Below, piece after piece: positions 17,519 through 23,017 of a stretch of 23,017 nucleotides of DNA. Position 1 is the first letter of the stretch. Each line of letters begins with the position of its first letter. Where the stretch lies: positions 1 to 23,017 of the forward strand of contig PJAB01000619.1 in the NCBI GenBank assembly GCA_002887195.1, given 5' to 3'. Below the pieces are notes generated by a model that saw only the letters and a list, made by a program, of their open reading frames with translations, was not told where the DNA came from and did no database searches. The translations under genes were made by a program, and so were the position numbers. Source of the stretch: Chrysochromulina parva (Eukaryota; Haptophyta; Prymnesiales; Chrysochromulinaceae).

Positions 17519-19392
17519 ATGCTCATCAAGCGAATGTTGCTCCTCGCCGTGAGCATGCGTGTCACGGCGGCGGCGGGCATGCGTGCCAGAGTGTGCTTGC
17601 CTGTACGCGCATGCGCCATCATGCCCAAGGCCGAGCGAATCGTGAGCGCATTTGCAAATCAACCGACTCCAGAGACGTTTGCCACGCTCTGCGGTGCCGC
17701 CGACGAGTTTCTTCAGGACGGCCAGTTTGTTGCCGCAGAGACATGCTTCCGAGCCCTATGCCGTCTCGATCCCAACGATGCCGGCATGCGCGAGCGCCTA
17801 GCTGCCAGTCTGCGAGGGAAAGGCGATTTTCAGGAAGCGGCAAACGAGCTGCACGCAGCGATCGCAGATGCACCGACCGACGAGGATCGTGGCTGGCTCT
17901 ACTTGGACCTGGGCAGCTTGCTCGAGGACCTGAATCCCGTGCCCGGCACGGGCGCCGAGTGGGCCCGCGGTGACGCCGACGTCGACGAGGCATCGCTCGC
18001 CGTGCAAGTCGGCAAGACCATTGAGTGGAGCAGAGGTGACGACGGTGACGACGGTGACGGTGGCGAGTCGTCGTCCTCGTTCGCTGTGAGCCTTTCTGAG
18101 GCTGCGGAGCGCCTTACAGCCGGCGAGTGCTACCGGCGCGCGACCGTGCTACACCCGACCCTCGGTGAAGCGTATAAACGCCTCGCCGACTGGCATGTGA
18201 TGTTCCCCTCCGGAGCGATCCGAGCGGTGCACCCGTTCGCACAGGCGGCAGAGCTGCTGCCGCACGACATCTGTGCGGCGACACACTCCTTTTACGGTGC
18301 GCCGGCGCCTCGCAAGGTGCCAGCGCTCCCGCTACCTACGAGCGCGCTTCCACCGGGTACGGCGCCCACGCTGGAGCAGATCGTCATCGACTGGTCGTCG
18401 GCGGAGGCGGCGGTGGCGGCGGAGGCGGCGGTGGCGGCGGTGGAGGGGGGGGCAGGGAAGGCGGCGGGGGCAGCGAATGCGGAGTGGATCGCTCGCGCGG
18501 CGGCGTCGTTTGAGGAGCATGGCTGCGTAGTGCTGCCCTCGTTCTTGACGTCCAAGGCTGCCAGCACGCTCGCGCAAGCGATCCGTGCCGCGGATTCGGA
18601 CGAGCTGCTGCCCGACTTTGGCATCGAGACCCGCGCCGCGACGTTCAGAACCCACAAGGCGCTCCCAGTGGGCGGCATGGCGCGCTCGGCTTTGGATGAG
18701 ACCCTGCGGCGGCTGTGGCCGCTCCTGGCGGCGCTGCTGCAGACGGAGGCGCAGCTGTCAGCACCCCTCTTGGGCTGCGGATACATGCGCGTCAGCCCGG
18801 GCGCGTCGGCTCAGGGCTTGCACAAGGACGTGCATGGCTTCGATCGGCATGGGGCAGTGGCCGCGGCAGCAGGCCCAGGCGGTGAGGCGGCAGCAGGGGC
18901 AGGTAGCGTGGCGTTGCCGCCTGGAGGAGGATCGCGCGCGCTCTCGATCCAGCTGCAACTGACCGATACTACGCGAGCCGAGCGCGCCGCATCCGCACTG
19001 GGCTCCCTCGAGATCCTCCCAGGTGATGATTGCATCTGATTGCCACTGATTACATCTGATTGCCTATGATCGCCACTGATTGCGGCTCCCTCGAGATCCT
19101 CCCAGGATCGCACCGTCCAGACGCCTCGGCAGCCCAGCCAGCCATCATCCGCGCCGCTTGCGACGACGCGCGCCGCGTCGTACCGGTGGACATCGGCGCT
19201 GGCTCCGTCACCGTGTACTCGTCGCGTCTTTGGCACCGCGGTGGCGCCAATGCAGGCCCACGTGAGCGTGTCTTCGCCTTCCTGACGCTCACGGAGCCCA
19301 GTAGCCCAGCGCCACCCGGGCTGATCCACACGATGACTCGTGAGGATGTTGGCAAGTGGGTCGTAGGGCCGGCAGGCTTGCAGGTACGTTGA
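17519..19392 (+). CDS. TPR plus PhyH-like 2-oxoglutarate/Fe(II) dioxygenase
   Basis: Exons 17519-19022 and 19106-19392 join in phase 1 to give 596 residues. The ATG follows an in-frame TGA at 17510. The first ~30 residues (RMLLLAVSMRVTAAAG) could be a signal or transit peptide; M35 is an alternative start. TPR-like helices span about 52-250. After an Ala-rich linker (293-320), the dioxygenase domain spans about 320-565. It has the Fe(II) ligands H435-x-D437 (LHKDVHGF) and distal H545 (SSRLWHRGG), plus R556 or R554 for 2-oxoglutarate (PRERVFAFLTL). SLEILPGSHRPD is the usual PhyH strand before the distal His and is formed only by splicing. The likely reaction is oxygen-dependent hydroxylation with 2-oxoglutarate; substrate unknown. 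The stop lies just after CAG|GTACGT, so another exon is possible. Confidence 0.8.
19001..19106 (+). repeat. Exact 23-bp exonic duplication bounding the PhyH intron
   Basis: Bases 19001-19023 and 19084-19106 are identical over 23 bp (starting GGCTCCCTCGAGATC and ending CCCAGG). The period is 83 bp, equal to the intron length. The right copy provides the acceptor CCTCCCAG and the left copy ends at the donor. Confidence 0.95.
19023..19105 (+). other. Intron of the TPR-PhyH gene (83 nt, phase 1)
   Basis: The donor is CTCCCAG|GTGATG at 19023 and the acceptor CCTCCCAG ends at 19105. Frames match in phase 1 and restore LEILPGSHRPD. Between the duplicated ends lie degenerate copies of TGATTGC(A/C)(T/A)C. 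Without splicing, the frame stops at TGA, 19037-19039. Confidence 0.85.
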
Positions 19393-19578
19393 GCTTGAGG
19401 AGCTGAGGAGACGGACGTGTGACGAGTAGACGCTGCCTCCCGCGCCTGCCTCCCGCGCGCCGCATGCAAACCCACGAAGCCATCAGACGTTTCGTTTCTG
19501 AAAAGCTCACTTCCACAAATTCCTAGTGTGTAGTGAAGCGCAAACATCGTACCATGGTAGTACTCTTGCGAAGTTACG

Positions 19579-20838
19579 ATGGCGCCCAAGTCTTTGACAA
19601 AAGGCGGCGGAGAGCGTACGGCTCCGCAGCGGTACGGGTCAGTGACCCTTGACGGTTCGGATGAGGACGACAGTATTGATGCGCTCTCCGAAATCAAGCT
19701 GAAATCCTCCAAGACTTCCACGCGTAGCATCACGCGCACCGTGGTGCCCGAATCCATGGGCGAGGAAAAGAATCGCAAGCCGCCCACCCGAGTCAACCTG
19801 CTCGCGTGCGTTGGCATCTGTGCAGTCCTTGCACTCGTACCACTCACCAATGAAGGTGTGCTGCGGCGGTCAAGGTACTATCTCCAGTCGACGGCCATCA
19901 GTGTAGGACTCGTCGTCGCACCACCGCCTCCTGCACCACCGCCGCCGCCGTTTCCGCCACCACCTTTGCCGGCGACACCACCGCCTCCGCCGCCGTACCC
20001 CAAGCCTCCGCCATCGTCGCCTCCTCCTCCGCCTCCTCCGCCTCCTCCGCCGCCCTCAAGCGACCACCTCAGCCCACCGCTGCCAAGCCCTCCGCCGCCA
20101 CGTCCGTCGCCCCCGCCACCGCTGTTGGACATTCTCAACGCTCTCAACGCGCGCTTTGCTCATGGGATGCCGAGCTCCTCAGTGGCAGAGAACGGCGTGC
20201 TCGTGCGGCAGTTTGAAAATGATTGGTTCCACACCTTGTCGCCATGGCGGGCATGCGCTGTCAACGTGAAGTGGTGTGAAGACGTTTCGGACCGGCTGGC
20301 AACGTCGTTCATCAATGCACAGGCGCGGCATCTCTATTACGACCCCAGCAAGGGCGGCGCTGGAGTCATCGTGTCTCCCGACGTCGGGATCTTTTGCGCT
20401 TACCCCGAGGATGGCAACTCTCTGTCCAAGAAATGCGAGCCGCTGGGCGGCGATGGCAGGACATGCATTCCAGGCTGCTCCCCCGCTGGCGAACAGTGTC
20501 AGGAGGTGGGGCGCGACTATTCTTGCAGCTTCGGGAGGGATTTTCTACACCAAGCGCTTGAGGCGCAGCAGCGTCGGGAGAGCTACCGGTCACGCAACAA
20601 TGAAATCGTGGTGAGCATGACGTCGATGCTGCAAGGGTTGCCAAGGTCGATCGAGGCGTTCTTCTACCTGCCGCACGCGTCCAGTAATGAGATTCGTGCG
20701 GTGCAGCGCGCACAACAGGAGCTCATCGAGACGTACCATTTATCGCGGCATGACGCACCGCCGATCCTCGTGCTGGACCTGGTTTCCCAAGCAAACACGC
20801 TCGCGCCATTCTCGATCGCTCCGGAAGTGCGAATTTAG
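19579..20838 (+). CDS. Type II membrane protein with polyproline stalk, paralogue 1
   Basis: The frame gives 419 residues with no intron. The cytosolic tail has an acidic Ser cluster (SDEDDSID, 27-34) and is followed by a hydrophobic anchor at 71-92 and a weaker hydrophobic patch at 103-114. Residues 115-182 are almost all Pro with Ser, like hydroxyproline-rich wall glycoproteins. The ectodomain (183-419) has eight Cys (C226, C233, C273, C286, C297, C300, C307, C316), paired phrases IFCAYPEDG and CIPGC, and a helical end (NNEIVVSMTSMLQGLPRSIEAFFY). I know of no named function; it resembles multicopy uncharacterised algal proteins, from memory only. It is the first of a head-to-tail pair with the gene at 20982. 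A polyadenylation-type AATAAA lies 30 bp after the stop. Confidence 0.75.
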   Translation: MAPKSLTKGGGERTAPQRYGSVTLDGSDEDDSIDALSEIKLKSSKTSTRSITRTVVPESMGEEKNRKPPTRVNLLACVGICAVLALVPLTNEGVLRRSRYYLQSTAISVGLVVAPPPPAPPPPPFPPPPLPATPPPPPPYPKPPPSSPPPPPPPPPPPPSSDHLSPPLPSPPPPRPSPPPPLLDILNALNARFAHGMPSSSVAENGVLVRQFENDWFHTLSPWRACAVNVKWCEDVSDRLATSFINAQARHLYYDPSKGGAGVIVSPDVGIFCAYPEDGNSLSKKCEPLGGDGRTCIPGCSPAGEQCQEVGRDYSCSFGRDFLHQALEAQQRRESYRSRNNEIVVSMTSMLQGLPRSIEAFFYLPHASSNEIRAVQRAQQELIETYHLSRHDAPPILVLDLVSQANTLAPFSIAPEVRI

Positions 20839-20867
20839 AACGGGCAGGTGTCGACGCATGCAAACCC

Positions 20868-20873
20868 AATAAA
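20868..20873 (+). other. Candidate polyadenylation signal AATAAA
   Basis: AATAAA begins 30 bp after the TAG of paralogue 1 (20836-20838), in a short AT-rich patch. Position and sequence fit a cleavage and polyadenylation signal; use in this lineage is not shown. Confidence 0.4.
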
Positions 20874-20981
20874 TTGGTTAGTTTCTTGACGAACCCAGAC
20901 TTTGCGACAAACGACTCTTGCGCGCGCGCGCGCTCTTGCGACAGGTGAGGTGCGCGGGCGCGGGCGGGCAGTGTCGAGAAG

Positions 20982-22506
20982 ATGACGATGGCGCCCAAGT
21001 CTCTGACTAACGGCGGCGGAGAGCGTACGGCTCCGCAGCGGTACGGGTCAGTACGGTTGTCCCTCGACAGCTCGGATGAGGACGACAGTATTGATGCGCT
21101 CTCTGAAATCAAGCTGAAATCCTCCAAGACTTCCACGCGTGGCGTCACGTGCACCGTGACGACCGAGTCCGTGGCGCCAGTGCCACCAAGTGGTGAAGCA
21201 GGTGACGAAGACAAGGACCGCGAGCTGCCCGCCCGAGTCAACCTGCTCGCGTGCGTTGGCATCTGTGCAGTCCTTGCACTCGTATTACTCACCAATGAAG
21301 GTGTGCTGCGGCGGTCAAGGTACTATCTCCAGTCGACGGCCATCAGTGTAGGACTCATCGTCGCACCGCCGCCTCCTGCACCACCGCCGCCGCCGTTTCC
21401 GCCACCACCTTTGCCGGCGACACCACCGCCTCCGCCGCCGTACCCCAAGCCTCCACCACCATCGCCTCCGCCTCCTCCGCCTCCTCCGCCTCCATCTGGG
21501 GACCCCAGCCCACCGCTGCCAAGCCCTCCGCCGCCACGTCCGTCGCCCCCGCCACCGCTGGAGGACGTGATCAACGCGCGCTTCCACCGCTCGCCGTACC
21601 TGCCCTCTCTCTGGACCAGTGATGGCATCCTCCCAGACGTGGGAGTCCTCCTCCACTGCTTTGATGCGTACGAGAAGATTGACGAACCCTGGAAGCCACG
21701 TAATGAGATGCTCGACACTGGGCTCTCCGCCTCTTTCATCTTCGCCGGTCAACGTCATTCGGCCACAGTCGGCCTCATACCCCTCTTCACGCCCTGCCAA
21801 AGCGGCGTCATCTTTCGGCCTGGCGCAACCCGTATCCTCTGTGGCAACGGCGGCGACGCGGGAGGCCACTGCTCTTTCCCGGGCTGCAGCTCCCCGCGGT
21901 TTCTACCGCTGGACCAGCAGTCGGCACCCGACCAAAACTACCCCGGCGATGGATGCTCAAGTCAGTCATGGAGCCCGGCGGACTGTGGCCCGTTTCTGCG
22001 CCGCGTCACCTCCTTTCAGAAGGCGGCAAAGCGCTCGTTTTATAACGAGGTGTGTGCCCCGCCGCGAGACTAAGTGCCCCGCCGCGAGACTAAAAGTCCC
22101 CCGCGATGTGTCCAAAGGCCCCTCGCGATGAGTCCTAAGGCCCCTTTATGGGCCCTCGCGATGAGTCCATCGGCACTCACTCGCGCACGCCTCATTGCTC
22201 CTATACTGCGCTCCGGAGAACTGCGCTCTACTGCGCTCCTGAGAACTGACGGTCCGCCGCTCTCGATTCGCGAATCGCCGCCAGTTTGTGATCGACCCCC
22301 GGCACTGGCTCACGCACCTGCCCGACGTCATCGAGGCGTACTTCGTCATCGAGGGCGCCTCGGAGGGTTTCGCTCGCGGCATCACATACGCACGCCAATC
22401 GGTCCAGGCGTTCCGCAAAGCGTACCACCTGAGCGATGCCGAGGTACCGCTGCTCACGTTGCACGCAGGACGGTGGGACCCGGGACCTTTTGAACTCTTG
22501 TCGTAG
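20982..22506 (+). CDS. Type II membrane protein with polyproline stalk, paralogue 2
   Basis: Exons 20982-22049 and 22285-22506 join in phase 0 to give 429 residues; the ATG at 20988 matches paralogue 1's start and is an equally good choice. Tail, anchor and Pro stalk are nearly those of paralogue 1. The ectodomain is homologous but divergent: ARFHRSPYLPSLWTSDGILPDV, ILCGNGGDAGGHC, FPGCSS, and after splicing YNE|FVIDPRHWLTHLPDVIEAYF. That last piece aligns without gaps to NNEIVVSMTSMLQGLPRSIEAFF of paralogue 1, which is the main evidence for the intron. It has seven or more Cys and ends GPFELLS. It is likely surface-exposed or luminal, with function unknown. Without splicing, the product stops after VCAPPRD. 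Confidence 0.75.
22050..22284 (+). other. Intron of paralogue 2 (235 nt, phase 0)
   Basis: The donor is AACGAG|GTGTGT at 22050 and the acceptor is CGCCGCCAG|TTTGTG, ending at 22284. Both frames meet in phase 0. The homologous site in paralogue 1 is uninterrupted. The intron carries a minisatellite and a 14-bp perfect palindrome (CGATTCGCGAATCG, 22264-22277). Confidence 0.75.
22054..22171 (+). repeat. Intronic minisatellite, units of about 20-22 bp
   Basis: Two identical 20-bp units (22054-22073 and 22074-22093, GTGCCCCGCCGCGAGACTAA) are followed by three decayed units centred on CCCC(G/T)CGCGATG(A/T)GTCC, near 22094-22115, 22116-22137 and 22138-22171. Confidence 0.8.
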
Positions 22507-22848
22507 CGCGGCAAAGCTACGATAATGAACTCAAGGGACTCCCTAGCCGAGCCTGTGAACTTGAACGTCGGGGCTCACATATAGATAGCCGCGTCACGAT
22601 ATCTGAGACTTGAGTCTTCATGGACTGAGTGAGAGTGTGCAATGCCTATGGCTCCAAAGATTGCCCAAAGATACTAGAGGGTTTACGCTATACCATTTTT
22701 ATCGGAGAGAAAATCGAGCGAGTAGGGACGTAACATTCACTCACAACCCTCAACCGCCCGTCTGATACATCGGGTCACGTTGACTTGATGCGTTCCTCCT
22801 TTGAAGCTGTAATTTTAAATTTAGTGTGTATCGCTCAGCGCTGACTGT
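22507..22848. other. Convergent spacer, no gene seen
   Basis: These 342 bp lie between the stop codons of paralogue 2 (+) and the EF-hand gene (-). The stretch is clearly more AT-rich than the coding regions (for example AATTTTAAATT near 22811-22821). I find no frame, RNA gene or clear terminator motif. Confidence 0.5.
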
Positions 22849-23017
22849 CTAAGTTCCAAGTGTCTTCTGGTCGACCAAGAGAGCTGAAGCGCGTGTGAGT
22901 CCCAGGCGTGCGTGCCACTGTAGCTTGGCCCATGCTCGTACCCATTCGTCCAGGTCCATCTTGCCCTCGCGATTGATGTTGATTTCGGCCACGAGCTTCC
23001 TGATCAAATCCTCGTTC
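22849..23017 (-). CDS. EF-hand protein, C-terminal fragment
   Basis: The minus strand is open from the window edge (first full codon AAC at 23016-23014) to TAG at 22849-22851, giving 55 residues. They begin NEDLIRKLVAEIN and continue with an EF-hand loop in which N13, N15, E17, G18, D21 and E24 occupy positions 1, 3, 5, 6, 9 and 12, followed by an exiting helix (WVRAWAKLQW). Residue 1 of the loop is Asn rather than Asp, so calcium affinity may be lowered. The last ~20 residues (GLTRASALLVDQKTLGT) form a short tail. Most of the gene lies outside the window, so it cannot be told whether this is a kinase, a diacylglycerol kinase or a simple calcium sensor. Confidence 0.7.
   Translation of the reverse strand, partial: NEDLIRKLVAEININREGKMDLDEWVRAWAKLQWHARLGLTRASALLVDQKTLGT

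Larger units (their letters stand above)
19579..21560 (+). repeat. Tandem duplication of the anchor-and-stalk coding half
   Basis: Bases 19579-20124 and 20988-21560 are near-identical over long blocks (for example the AGGACGACAGTATTGATGCG tract and the whole membrane-anchor tract). A few small in-frame indels make the second copy 27 bp longer. Similarity falls abruptly after the last stalk codon (CCGCCACCGCTG). Confidence 0.9.

Overview
The window looks like GC-rich nuclear DNA of a eukaryotic microalga, most likely a haptophyte or a relative. The evidence is long open frames with strong G/C at third positions, short GT-AG introns, an Mpv17/PMP22 gene, an EF-hand gene, a TPR plus 2-oxoglutarate dioxygenase protein, and several type II membrane proteins with polyproline stalks. 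There are no operons, Shine-Dalgarno sites or bacterial-style gene packing. The species is inferred, not shown.

Layout. At 1-1938 (+) is the 3' part of a leucine-rich-repeat and multi-pass membrane protein; its stop codon lies in a 134-bp duplicated piece of its own coding sequence. A repeat-bearing spacer with two inverted repeats follows (2069-3047). An Mpv17-like gene (3668-3048, -) shares a short divergent promoter with a 1172-residue protein (3853-7371, +) that has a propeller-like region and two glycosyltransferase-like regions. A coiled-coil gene (9105-7933, -) follows. The centrepiece is a minus-strand NLR-type gene (14911-9332) that I rebuild from three exons. It reads: AIG2/GGCT-like domain, NB-ARC NTPase, hydrophobic hairpin, TPRs, acidic linker, and a C-terminal domain resembling the Dam-methylase-like part of DIRS-type retroelements. 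It is divergent from a membrane-anchored GH5-type glycosidase (15446-17356, +). Then come a TPR plus PhyH-like dioxygenase (17519-19392, +, two exons), two tandem paralogous type II membrane proteins with polyproline stalks (19579-20838 and 20982-22506, +), and the C-terminus of an EF-hand protein (23017-22849, -).

Four introns can be placed by reading-frame continuity and homology. Three are bounded by direct copies of the flanking exon that contain the AGG of a splice junction. Two introns in the NLR gene also share a 24-bp core. The fourth intron is present in one tandem paralogue and absent in the other. Together they look like recent intron gain by duplication or by an introner-like element. 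The genes do not form an obvious pathway. A loose theme of the right half is cell-surface or secretory-pathway proteins (GH5 and two stalked ectodomain proteins).
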